Part shown: positions 9,991 to 18,209 of the stretch, piece after piece
Layout: each line of letters starts with the position of its first letter
Numbering within the stretch: the first letter of the stretch is position 1
DNA from: Pseudomonadota bacterium
GTDB taxonomy: Bacteria > Pseudomonadota > Gammaproteobacteria > Steroidobacterales > Steroidobacteraceae
Direction of reading: 5' to 3'
Assembly: GCA_023457495.1 (NCBI GenBank)
Contig: JAEWLQ010000017.1
Coordinates: 1 to 57,363 of the forward strand
Length of the DNA: 57,363 bases
Notes under the pieces: generated by a model
What the model was told of the DNA's origin: nothing
Seen by the model: only the letters and a program-made list of their open reading frames with translations
Databases searched by the model: none
Made by a program: the position numbers and the translations under genes

Positions 9991-11787
9991 AACGGCGCGG
10001 GCGGGGCGTTTCGATTCGATCCAGCGATCGATCTTCGCGGTGAGGACGTCCATGGGGACGGCGCCGTCGCGCAGCACCTGGCTGTGGAATTCGCGCAAGT
10101 CGAAGGCGTCGCCGAGCTGCGCCTCGGCCTTCGCGCGCAGCGCGCTGATGTGCAACTGGCCGAGCTTGTAGCCGAGCGCCTGGCCCGGCCACACGATGTA
10201 GCGCTCCACCTCCGCCGTCACGTCGCTCTCCGCGAGCGATGAGTTGTCGAGCATGTACTGGATGGATTGCTCGCGCGTCCATTCCTTCGAGTGCAGGCCC
10301 GTGTCGACCACGAGGCGCATCGCGCGCAGCATTTCATCCGACAGCCGGCCGTACCACTGGTACGGATCGGTGAACACGCCGAGCTCCTTGCCGATGGACT
10401 CCGCGTACAACGCCCATCCTTCGGAATACGAGGTGTATCCGTTGAAGCGCCGGAACCGCGGCAGTCCCGTGAGCTCCTGCTGGATCGCGATCTGGAAATG
10501 ATGCCCCGGCGCCGCCTCGTGCAGCGACAACGTCTCGAGCCCGAAGCGCGGCTGCGCCTTCAGGTTGAAGGTATTGATGTAGAAGATGCCGGGCCGCGTG
10601 CCATCCGCCGATGGCGCCTGGTACGAGGCGCCCGCCGCCGACTGCGCGCGGAACGGCTCGACGGGCCGGATCTCGTAGTCCGCCTTCGGAAAATCGACGA
10701 ACAACTTCGGCAGCAGAGAATCGATGTGGCGCTTCACGTCCCGGTACGCGCCCAGCAATTCCGCCTCGTCCTTGAAATAGAACTGCGGATCCTGTTCGAG
10801 ATGCGTGAAGAAAGCATCGAGGTCGCCCTTGAATCCCACCTGCTCCTTGACCGCGATCATCTCGCCGCGGATGCGCGCGACCTCGGCAAGTCCGATCTCG
10901 TGAATGCGATCCGGCGGCAGATCCATCGTGGTCGACTGCCGTATGCGCCAGCGGTACCAGTTCGGCCCGTCCGGCAGCGCGGACCACCCGACGGTGGTGC
11001 GCGCCGCGGGTAGATAGTCGCGCTCGATGAAGTCCGCCAGCCGCGTATACGCCGGCAGCACCTCGGATGCGAGCGCCGTGCGATACGCCGCCGTGATGCG
11101 CTCGCGCTCGGGCGCGGGAATGTCCTTCGGCAGGTTGGCGACCGGCGTCCAGAAGATGCTGTCCTCGACTTTCGGCGTGACGATCTCGCGCAATTGCGGC
11201 ACGACCTTGACGACCGCCGGCCGCGGCAGCGTGACGCCGCGCGCCATGCCCTCGCGCATACGTTCGATCGCGCCGTCCGCCCAACGCGGGAACTGGCGCA
11301 CGCGCGCGAGGAAACGGTCGTAGTCCTTCGCGGTCGTGAACGGCTGTGGACCCGAACCCGAGCCGTACACCGCCAGGTCCATCGGCATGCCGCTCATCTG
11401 GTTCAGCGGCAAAAGTTCTTCGGGAAACTTGAGTCCCTCGATCGCGATCTCGCGCTCGCCGACGAAGATGTCCCACGTGACGCGCGACGAGGGCGACAGG
11501 CGCGCCGCGTCGATGAGCCGTGCGCGTGCGAGAAAGTCGCGCTCGATGGCGCCGGCGCGCTCGCGGAAGCCTGCGTTGGTCGTTTCATCGAGTCGATCGT
11601 CGTAGCGCGAATCGCCGATGGCGGTCGCGGTCATCGGCGACAGCTCGAGCTGCTTCTCGAAGTATTCGTCGACGAGCGCGGCGAGCGCGGAGTCGGGTGT
11701 CGCGGATGTCACCGGTGTCTGTGGTTCCATCGTTGCGGCGCACCCGCCCAGCAGGACGGACGCGATGAGGATGCCGAATTTGTTCAT
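9979..11787 (-). CDS. DUF885 family lipoprotein (putative metallopeptidase)
   Basis: A 602-residue DUF885 protein. Start at 11787 (MNKFGILIASVLLGGCAATM) is chosen because it creates a lipobox (LLGGC), implying an outer- or inner-membrane lipoprotein. The family motif HEAAPGHHFQ, resembling an HExxH-type zinc site, lies about two thirds of the way along, and the region with DRIHEIGLAEVARIRGEM is also typical. DUF885 proteins are regarded as M32-like or related metallopeptidases; the substrate is unknown. The final codons (V-G-A-G-stop) come from palindromic element 2, so the native C-terminus has been replaced or extended by the repeat. Confidence 0.88.
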   Translation of the reverse strand: MNKFGILIASVLLGGCAATMEPQTPVTSATPDSALAALVDEYFEKQLELSPMTATAIGDSRYDDRLDETTNAGFRERAGAIERDFLARARLIDAARLSPSSRVTWDIFVGEREIAIEGLKFPEELLPLNQMSGMPMDLAVYGSGSGPQPFTTAKDYDRFLARVRQFPRWADGAIERMREGMARGVTLPRPAVVKVVPQLREIVTPKVEDSIFWTPVANLPKDIPAPERERITAAYRTALASEVLPAYTRLADFIERDYLPAARTTVGWSALPDGPNWYRWRIRQSTTMDLPPDRIHEIGLAEVARIRGEMIAVKEQVGFKGDLDAFFTHLEQDPQFYFKDEAELLGAYRDVKRHIDSLLPKLFVDFPKADYEIRPVEPFRAQSAAGASYQAPSADGTRPGIFYINTFNLKAQPRFGLETLSLHEAAPGHHFQIAIQQELTGLPRFRRFNGYTSYSEGWALYAESIGKELGVFTDPYQWYGRLSDEMLRAMRLVVDTGLHSKEWTREQSIQYMLDNSSLAESDVTAEVERYIVWPGQALGYKLGQLHISALRAKAEAQLGDAFDLREFHSQVLRDGAVPMDVLTAKIDRWIESKRPARAVGAG

Positions 11788-12008
11788 GACGCGATGGTAG
11801 CAAGCCGGGCTTCGGGGTTGCCCGGGTTTCCCCGGTCCCGCGCCGCGCCGCGCCGCGGAACGATTGCGGCAATCCACGTGACGGATTTCGCAGGGGGCGA
11901 CGTCAGTCCTGATGCAGACGTCCGTCCATCCGGAGACCTCGTCACGAACAAATCCGGAAGACGCGTCTTTCAACTCGTAATTTTTCATGGCTTCAAGAAG
12001 GGGGAGCA

Positions 12009-14021
12009 ATGATCCGTACGAAATCTCGAGCAGTTCTGAAATCGGCCACCGCGGCCGCGGCGTGCCTGTACGCCATCGGGGCGCAGGCCCAGGTGTGCGA
12101 CGTGCAGCCGGAGTTCCCTAACAACACCGTCACGGGCGCGCAGGACCGCGACCGCATGATGTGCATCCAGGGACTTTCCTACCCGCTGATGCCGCCACGA
12201 CTGGAGGATCCGAACCGTCCGGTGAATGCCTGGCCGACCAATGCCGCGAATCCGGAAGGCAACTGGACCGATGCAGTGGGCCACACGATCGTGCGCACGA
12301 ACTTCGGCCTCTGGCACACCTATGACAGCGACCAGGGCCTCGCCGGTGGCGCAATGTCGGGCGTGGGCGACTATGGCCCGTTCTCGACGCCGCGTTACCC
12401 CGACCTCGACATCTTCCAGCTCAAGAACCAGAACCTGCGGGTCGAAAAGCCCGAGGACTGGTGGATGCTGCGCCGGCCGGAAATCGCCGGGCTCGTGCAG
12501 AAGCAGCTCTACGGCAAGCCTATTCCCAACGCCTGGCCCATCAACTGGGTCGTGAGCGCCGAAACGACCGGCACGCAGGTGGTGGCCGGCGTGAGCTATC
12601 CGTACCGCCAGAAGACGATCACCGGCACGGTGGACACGTCCAGCTATCCGGAGCTGCGCCACACGCCGCGCATCACGGCGCAGTGCCGCATCCCGGCCAC
12701 GACCGGCAAGCGTTATCCGGTCGTCGTCACCTACGGCGAAGGCACGGCGCGCTTCCAGTTCACCGCGCCCTACGACATCGGCACGTGCAGCTACACGCCC
12801 ACGCAGGTACAGCCCGACAACGGCAACAGCGGCGCGTTGTCGAGCTACATCATCGGCCTGATGAACCGGGGTGAATGGCGCAAGCCGGAAGACCCGGGCG
12901 CGCTCGTGGCCTGGGGCTGGGGCGTCAGCCGCCTCATCGACTACTTCGAGACCGATGCGGACTTCGACGCGGATCGCGTCGGCGTGCAGGGACACTCGCG
13001 TTACGGCAAGGCCACGCTCGTGACCGCCGCGTACGACGATCGTGTCGCCGTGGCATGGCCCAGCGACTCCGGTGCGATGGGCACCGCGGTCATGCGCCGC
13101 CACTACGGCCAGGCGCTCGAGAACGTCGCGAGCTCCTCGAGCGAGTACCACTGGGTCAACGGCTACATCATGAACTACGGCGGACCGCTGCATGAGGGCG
13201 GCTACATTCCGCGCAAGGTTCAGCTGCTCGACGTCGATGCCCAGCACACCACGGCGCTGATCGCGCCGCGTGCGATCTTCGTGACCAACGGCACCGACAC
13301 GCCTCCGGGCTTCGGTAACGCGTGGGCGGATCCGCGTGGCACGTTCCTCTCCGGCCAGCTCGCCTCGCCGGTCTGGAACCTGCTCGGCTGGAAGGGACAG
13401 ATCATTCCGGAAGGCACGGTGTTCACCTCCGGCATCCACGAGTCGATCGGTGGGACGCCGCCGTTCAACGTCGCGTTCATCGACGGCACCGTGGGCTGGC
13501 GCCGGCAGATCGAAGGCCACGTGTCGGCTCCGAACTGGCCGTCCTTCATGCAGTTCGCCTCGCGCTTCCTGAACGACAATCGGCCGGTGATCGAACCGGG
13601 CCAGTCGTTCGCGATCGACGCGGGCGCGGGTGGTGCGATCGGCACGGTCCAGGCCTCGGATCCGGACGAGGGCGACACGGTCGGCAGCTGGCAGATCAAG
13701 GGTGGCAGTGGCGCGCACCTGTTCGCCATCGATCCAGACACGGGAACGATCTCCTTCGACCGCTGGCAGGACATCGATTTCAAGAACACCTCCGAGTACA
13801 CGCTCACGGTGTTCGCGGGTGACGGAAACCGTCCGAGCAAGGACGCGCAAGTCACGATCACCATTCCCCAGAAGGTCCGCCTGTGCAAGCAGACGCGCTG
13901 GGCCCCCGGTGAGGTGCCAAAGGGCCAGCAAGGCAAGAACCAGGTGCTGGTCGTCGCCAAGCAGGCCGTGCCCGCGCACATGAGCCAGGGAATGCTGCCG
14001 GGAGCGTGCCCGGCCGAGTAA
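12009..14021 (+). CDS. CE15 glucuronoyl esterase with C-terminal cadherin-like domain
   Basis: A 670-residue secreted enzyme of carbohydrate esterase family 15, which cleaves ester links between lignin alcohols and 4-O-methyl-glucuronic acid of xylan. Signal peptide 1-28 (LYAIGAQAQ). The catalytic domain spans about 50-520, with the nucleophile elbow VGVQGHSRYGK (Ser330), the preceding GVSRLIDYFETD and the SDSGAMGTAVMRRHYG block, all typical of CE15. Residues about 535-625 look like a cadherin-type repeat (ASDPDEGDTV, FAIDPDTGTISF, YTLTVFAGDG), probably for substrate or cell-surface contact. A strong ribosome binding site (gggggagca) precedes the ATG. Divergent from the DUF885 gene and ends at a strong terminator. 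Confidence 0.9.
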   Translation: MIRTKSRAVLKSATAAAACLYAIGAQAQVCDVQPEFPNNTVTGAQDRDRMMCIQGLSYPLMPPRLEDPNRPVNAWPTNAANPEGNWTDAVGHTIVRTNFGLWHTYDSDQGLAGGAMSGVGDYGPFSTPRYPDLDIFQLKNQNLRVEKPEDWWMLRRPEIAGLVQKQLYGKPIPNAWPINWVVSAETTGTQVVAGVSYPYRQKTITGTVDTSSYPELRHTPRITAQCRIPATTGKRYPVVVTYGEGTARFQFTAPYDIGTCSYTPTQVQPDNGNSGALSSYIIGLMNRGEWRKPEDPGALVAWGWGVSRLIDYFETDADFDADRVGVQGHSRYGKATLVTAAYDDRVAVAWPSDSGAMGTAVMRRHYGQALENVASSSSEYHWVNGYIMNYGGPLHEGGYIPRKVQLLDVDAQHTTALIAPRAIFVTNGTDTPPGFGNAWADPRGTFLSGQLASPVWNLLGWKGQIIPEGTVFTSGIHESIGGTPPFNVAFIDGTVGWRRQIEGHVSAPNWPSFMQFASRFLNDNRPVIEPGQSFAIDAGAGGAIGTVQASDPDEGDTVGSWQIKGGSGAHLFAIDPDTGTISFDRWQDIDFKNTSEYTLTVFAGDGNRPSKDAQVTITIPQKVRLCKQTRWAPGEVPKGQQGKNQVLVVAKQAVPAHMSQGMLPGACPAE

Positions 14022-14066
14022 GACAAAGAGACTTCTCCGACGCGGGTACCCCCGCGGTCCGAACTT

Positions 14067-14108
14067 TGCCCGTGTCACGGCCCCCGCCGTGCCACGGGCA
14101 TTTTTTTT
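14067..14108 (+). terminator. Rho-independent terminator after CE15 gene
   Basis: A 15-bp stem (14067-14081 with 14086-14100, one mismatch) closed by a CCCC loop and followed by eight T residues (14101-14108). It lies 45 bases after the esterase stop codon and is the clearest intrinsic terminator in the window. Confidence 0.95.
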
Positions 14109-14157
14109 GAGCTGGGGCATGGCATCCTAATCGGCGCTTTCTTCGCCGGAGTGCCCC

Positions 14158-15456
14158 ATGCTGGTTGGATCCAACGTCCGTCGCGTCGCCGTCGTCGGCG
14201 GAATGAGAATTCCTTTCGCGCGCGGCCACGGTGCGTATGCGCGCGTGGGCAACCAGGACATGTTCGCGACGGTGCTGCAGGCGCTGGTCGCGAAGTACCG
14301 CATCGCGGGCGAGCGGCTCGGCGACGTGACCGGCGGCGCGGTGCTCAAGCATTCGAAGGATTTCAACCTGGTGCGCGAGTGCGTGTTGTCGTCTGGCCTC
14401 GATCCGGCGACGCCCGGCATCGACATGCAGCGCGCCTGCGGCACTGGCCTCGACGCGGCGATCTCGATCGCGATGAAGATCGCGCTCGGGCAGATGGACG
14501 CGGGCATCGCGGGCGGTTTCGATACCGTGAGCGACCCGCCCATCGTGTATCCGCGGTCCTATCAACAGCTGTTGCTGCGCGCCTATCGCGGCAAGACGCT
14601 GGGGCAAAGGATCAAGCCGTTCCTCGGGCTGCGGCCGAAACATTTCAAACCCGTGATGCCCGGCGTGCTCGAGCCGCGCACGGGACTTTCGATGGGCGAG
14701 CACTGCGAGCAGATGGCGAAGACCTGGAGAATCTCGCGTGCGGATCAGGACGCGCTCGCGAATCTCAGCCACGTGAATGCGGGCAAGGCGTGGGCGAGCG
14801 GCTGGTACAGCGACCTGGTGGTGTCCGAGTACCAGGGGCTCAAGATCGACAACAACGTGCGCGCCGACAGCACGGTCGAGAAACTCGCGCTGCTCAAGCC
14901 CGCCTTCGACCGGCGCAGCGGCCAGGGCACGCTCACGGCCGGCAACTCGACGCCGCTGACCGATGGCGCGTCGGCGGTGTTGCTGGCGAGCGAAGACTGG
15001 GCGCGCAAGCGCAACCTGCCGATCCTCGCGTGGTTCTCCTTCAGCAAGCAGTGGGCGGTCGACTACGTGGGCGGCCATGAAGGGTTGCTCATGGCGCCGG
15101 CGTACGCCGTGCCCGCGATGCTGCAGGATGCGAACCTCACGTTGCAGGACTTCGATTTCTACGAGATCCACGAGGCGTTCGCCGCGCAGGTGCTGTGCAC
15201 GCTGAAGGCGTGGGAGTCGCCTGACTACTGCCGCGACCGGCTGGGCCTCGACCGGCCGCTGGGCAGCATCGATCGCTCGAAACTCAACGTGAACGGCTCG
15301 AGCGTCGCGATCGGCCACCCGTTCGCCGCCACCGGCACCCGCATCGTCGCGCAACTCGCCAAGCTCTTGTCGGAATCCGCCACCGCCCGGCGCGGCCTCA
15401 TTTCCATCTGCACCGCCGGCGGCATGGGCGTCACCGCCATCCTCGAGAAGGCTTAG
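14158..15456 (+). CDS. Thiolase (acetyl-CoA acyltransferase, FadI-like)
   Basis: A 432-residue thiolase-fold enzyme of the length of FadI/trifunctional-type ketoacyl-CoA thiolases. Acylated nucleophile Cys94 lies in QRACGTGLDAA. The other catalytic signatures are the HEAFAAQVL histidine motif, NVNGSSVAIGHPFAATGTR, and the second cysteine in CTAGGMGV. It should perform thiolytic cleavage of 3-ketoacyl-CoA or the reverse acetyl-CoA condensation. No partner FadJ-like gene is adjacent, so substrate length is undetermined. The stop codon directly abuts palindromic element 3. Confidence 0.9.
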   Translation: MLVGSNVRRVAVVGGMRIPFARGHGAYARVGNQDMFATVLQALVAKYRIAGERLGDVTGGAVLKHSKDFNLVRECVLSSGLDPATPGIDMQRACGTGLDAAISIAMKIALGQMDAGIAGGFDTVSDPPIVYPRSYQQLLLRAYRGKTLGQRIKPFLGLRPKHFKPVMPGVLEPRTGLSMGEHCEQMAKTWRISRADQDALANLSHVNAGKAWASGWYSDLVVSEYQGLKIDNNVRADSTVEKLALLKPAFDRRSGQGTLTAGNSTPLTDGASAVLLASEDWARKRNLPILAWFSFSKQWAVDYVGGHEGLLMAPAYAVPAMLQDANLTLQDFDFYEIHEAFAAQVLCTLKAWESPDYCRDRLGLDRPLGSIDRSKLNVNGSSVAIGHPFAATGTRIVAQLAKLLSESATARRGLISICTAGGMGVTAILEKA

Positions 15457-15547
15457 TCGGTGCCGGGTGAGAAATCGCTGAGTTAGCGGCTGACGGGGGT
15501 TTCTCGCGCTTGCGCCGCTAACTCAGCGATTTCTCACCCGGCACCGA
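15457..15547. repeat. Palindromic element copy 3 (34-bp arms)
   Basis: Arms at 15457-15490 and 15514-15547 are perfect reverse complements, with the same arm sequence as copies 1 and 2 and an unrelated 23-nt loop. It starts at the base after the thiolase stop and lies between two same-direction genes, unlike copies 1 and 2, which lie between convergent genes. Confidence 0.9.
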
Positions 15548-15560
15548 CCGGCCCTTCCCA

Positions 15561-15580
15561 TTGGTTTCAAATGAAACCAA
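15561..15580. promoter_or_regulatory. 20-bp palindromic operator candidate of the homogentisate operon
   Basis: TTGGTTTCA-AA-TGAAACCAA is a perfect 9+2+9 dyad ending 19 bases before the hmgA start codon. Size, symmetry and position fit a repressor operator. The regulator is not in the window. The TTG at its left end is not the start codon. Confidence 0.6.
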
Positions 15581-15599
15581 AATCGGGGTGGAGGCCGAA

Positions 15600-16730
15600 A
15601 TGAAGCGTTACGTCCACTTTCCGAAGGTCGAGGGACAGGCGTCGCGCCAGGCGCATGCGGACCTGCCCGCCGGGACCTACGAGCGCGAGATCAGCAAGGA
15701 AGGGTTCTTCGGTCCGGCCGCGCACATCTATCACCGCAATCCGCCGACGGGCTGGACCGACTTCGCAGGACCGCTGCGGCCGCACGCCTTCGACTGCACG
15801 AAACTGCCTGCCGCTGACGCGCACTCGCCGTGGAACGCGGCCGAGCTGCTGTTCAATGCATCGGTGCGCGTGCGCTTCTGGCAGCTCGACTCCGACATGC
15901 CTGCCCTCGCACGCAATGCGGACGGTGACGATCTGCTGTTCGTGCATTCCGGCGCGGGCGCGTTGTTCTGCGATTACGGCCATCTGCCGTTCGAGGCGGG
16001 CGACTACATCCTGATTCCGCGCGGCACGATGTGGCGCGTGACCTGCACGCAGCCGCTGCGCGCACTGCTGATCGAGGCGACCAACAACTCCTACCGGCTG
16101 CCCGACAAGGGCCTGGTCGGGCCGCACGCGATCTTCGATGCCGCGATGCTCGACACACCGCGCATCGACGAGGACTTCCGCGCGCAACAGGGCGAGCAGG
16201 AATGGCGCGTCGAGATCAAGCGGCGCGGCGCGCTATCTACCGTCACCTATCCATTCAACCCGCTCGACGCGGTGGGCTGGCACGGGGACCTGTCCGTGGC
16301 GCGCATCAACATGCGCGACCTGCGCCCGCTCATGAGCCATCGCTACCACCTCCCGCCGTCCGCGCACACCACGTTCCTGGCGGACCGCTTCGTCGTCTGC
16401 AGCTTCGTGCCGCGCCCGTTCGAGTCCGACCCGGGCGCGATGAAGGTGCCGTTCTTCCACAACAACGACGACTACGACGAAGTCATCTTCTATCACGCCG
16501 GCAATTTCTTCAGCCGCGACAACATCCATCCCGGCATGATCACGCTGCATCCGGGCGGCTTCACGCACGGCCCGCATCCGAAGGCGCTCAAGAACGTGTT
16601 CACGCAGTCGAAACCCACCACCGATGAATACGCCGTGATGATCGACACGCGCGACGCGCTCGAGATCGCGCCGCCCGCCGCCGCGATCGAATGGCCGGGA
16701 TACGTCGACAGCTGGAAGACCGCGAAATGA
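15600..16730 (+). CDS. hmgA: Homogentisate 1,2-dioxygenase (short form)
   Basis: A 376-residue protein of the homogentisate dioxygenase family, shorter than the 430-450-residue form but like that found beside a short FAH protein in other gammaproteobacteria. It opens the homogentisate ring in tyrosine/phenylalanine degradation. The C-terminal cupin carries the iron-site signatures DYDEVIFYHAGNFFSR and LHPGGFTHGPHP. Start at 15600 is supported by a ggtggagg ribosome binding site; an upstream in-frame TTG lies inside the palindromic operator. The TGA stop overlaps the ATG of the next gene (ATGA), indicating translational coupling. Confidence 0.88.
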   Translation: MKRYVHFPKVEGQASRQAHADLPAGTYEREISKEGFFGPAAHIYHRNPPTGWTDFAGPLRPHAFDCTKLPAADAHSPWNAAELLFNASVRVRFWQLDSDMPALARNADGDDLLFVHSGAGALFCDYGHLPFEAGDYILIPRGTMWRVTCTQPLRALLIEATNNSYRLPDKGLVGPHAIFDAAMLDTPRIDEDFRAQQGEQEWRVEIKRRGALSTVTYPFNPLDAVGWHGDLSVARINMRDLRPLMSHRYHLPPSAHTTFLADRFVVCSFVPRPFESDPGAMKVPFFHNNDDYDEVIFYHAGNFFSRDNIHPGMITLHPGGFTHGPHPKALKNVFTQSKPTTDEYAVMIDTRDALEIAPPAAAIEWPGYVDSWKTAK

Positions 16731-17713
16731 AGCTGGCCACGCTGAAGCGCGGCGGCCGCGATGGCCGCCTGGCACTCGTCAGCCGCGACCTCACGCGTTG
16801 CCAGCTCGTTCCCGGCATCGCGCCGACCCTGCAGGCGGCGCTCGACGATTGGGCCGAAATCGCGCCCCGCCTGGCCGAACGCGCCGCGGCCCTCGAGCAT
16901 GGGCAGCACCAGGTCGACGTCATGCCCTTCGATCCGGCGCAATGCGCCGCCCCGCTGCCGCGCGCGTACCAGTGGGTGGACGGCAGCGCCTACGTGAATC
17001 ACGTGGAGCTGGTTCGCAAGGCGCGCGGCGCGGAAATGCCAGCCTCGTTCTGGATCGACCCGCTGGTGTACCAGGGCGGTTCCGACGATCTGCTCGGCGC
17101 GCGCGACGACGCGGCATTCGGCTCGGAGGACTGGGGCATCGATCTCGAAGCCGAGGTCGCGGTGATCACCGACGACGTGCCGATGGGCACGGACGCCGCC
17201 GCGGCGGCCGGACACATCAAACTACTGGCGCTGGTGAACGACTGGTCGCTGCGTAACCTGATCCCCGGCGAGCTCGCCAAGGGCTTCGGCTTCTACCAGT
17301 CCAAGCCGGCGACAGCGTTTTCGCCCGTGGTGGTCACGCCCGACGAGCTCGGATCGGCCTGGCGCGAGAGCAAGGTCCATCTGCCGCTGTTCAGCCGCAT
17401 CAACGACGTCGAGTTCGGCCGGCCGGATGCCGGCTCCGACATGACCTTCAGCTTCGCGCAGCTCATCGCCCACGTGACGAAGACCCGCCGCCTGGGCGCG
17501 GGCACGATCGTGGGATCCGGCACGGTGTCCAACTACGACCGCTCGCGCGGCTCGAGCTGCCTCGCGGAGAAACGCACGCTGGAGCAGCTCGAACACGGCG
17601 CCCCGCGCACACCCTTCCTCAGGTTCGGCGACCGGGTCTCCATCGAGATGTTCGACACCGAGGGCCGCAGCATCTTCGGCGCGCTCGACAACCACGTGGT
17701 CCGCGCAGGGTAG
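16727..17713 (+). CDS. Fumarylacetoacetate hydrolase family protein
   Basis: A 328-residue short-form FAH protein, starting MKLATLKRGGRDGRL within the ATGA overlap of hmgA. It should hydrolyse fumarylacetoacetate to fumarate and acetoacetate, the last step of homogentisate breakdown. Metal-binding acidic residues lie in WGIDLEAEVAVITDD, followed by the family motifs LALVNDWSLRNL and KPATAFSPVVVTPDEL, and the C-terminal GAGTIVGSGTVSN strand pair. Maleylacetoacetate isomerase is not adjacent. It converges on the YbaK gene 13 bases downstream. Confidence 0.9.
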   Translation: MKLATLKRGGRDGRLALVSRDLTRCQLVPGIAPTLQAALDDWAEIAPRLAERAAALEHGQHQVDVMPFDPAQCAAPLPRAYQWVDGSAYVNHVELVRKARGAEMPASFWIDPLVYQGGSDDLLGARDDAAFGSEDWGIDLEAEVAVITDDVPMGTDAAAAAGHIKLLALVNDWSLRNLIPGELAKGFGFYQSKPATAFSPVVVTPDELGSAWRESKVHLPLFSRINDVEFGRPDAGSDMTFSFAQLIAHVTKTRRLGAGTIVGSGTVSNYDRSRGSSCLAEKRTLEQLEHGAPRTPFLRFGDRVSIEMFDTEGRSIFGALDNHVVRAG

Positions 17714-17726
17714 TTAGCGCGGGCGA

Positions 17727-18209
17727 TCAGGTCGTCGCCACTTCCACCAGCACTGGCTTGAGCACGCGCACCAGCTCCCGCGGATCGATCCCGACGAGAA
17801 AGCCGCGCGCGCCGCCGTTGATGTAGATGCGCGGCAGCTCGACGATCGACTTCTCGCAGTAGACCGGCATGGCGCGCTTGAGGCCGAACGGCGAAGTGCC
17901 GCCCACCTGGTAGCCGGAATGTTTGTCGGCGACCGCCGGCTGACAGGGCCCGACGCTGCGCCGCCCCGTCTGGCGCGCGAGATTCTTCGCCGAAACCTCG
18001 CGATCGCCGTGCATCAGGATGCACAAGGGTTTCTTCGCATCGTCCTCGAAGATCAGCGTCTTCACCACGACGTGTTCGTCCACCCCGAGGTGTCGCGCCG
18101 ACGCGCTGGTTCCTCCATGGGCTTCCCAGGCGTACAGATGCGGCGTGAACTCGACGCCGTGTTGCCGCAGCACGCGCACCGCCATCGTGACGGGATGATC
18201 GGTTGCCAT
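17727..18209 (-). CDS. ybaK: YbaK/EbsC-type aminoacyl-tRNA deacylase (Cys-tRNA(Pro) deacylase)
   Basis: A 160-residue YbaK-fold protein, the usual length, which hydrolyses mischarged Cys-tRNA(Pro). It shows HVVVKTLIFEDD with the catalytic-type lysine, GYQVGGTSPFGLKRAMPVY and RIYINGGARGFLVGIDP, the conserved YbaK core. Its ATG overlaps the TGA of the upstream GH95 fucosidase (4-base overlap), so it is probably co-translated with that functionally unrelated gene. Confidence 0.92.
   Translation of the reverse strand: MATDHPVTMAVRVLRQHGVEFTPHLYAWEAHGGTSASARHLGVDEHVVVKTLIFEDDAKKPLCILMHGDREVSAKNLARQTGRRSVGPCQPAVADKHSGYQVGGTSPFGLKRAMPVYCEKSIVELPRIYINGGARGFLVGIDPRELVRVLKPVLVEVATT

Noticed and set aside
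11985..14120. 711-codon minus-strand frame across the CE15 gene
   Set aside because: Charged low-complexity translation typical of the antisense of GC-rich codons; the CE15 frame has signal peptide, catalytic motif and terminator.
15561..15599. TTG start extending hmgA by 13 residues
   Set aside because: The TTG forms the left end of the palindromic operator and has no ribosome site; the ATG at 15600 has one.
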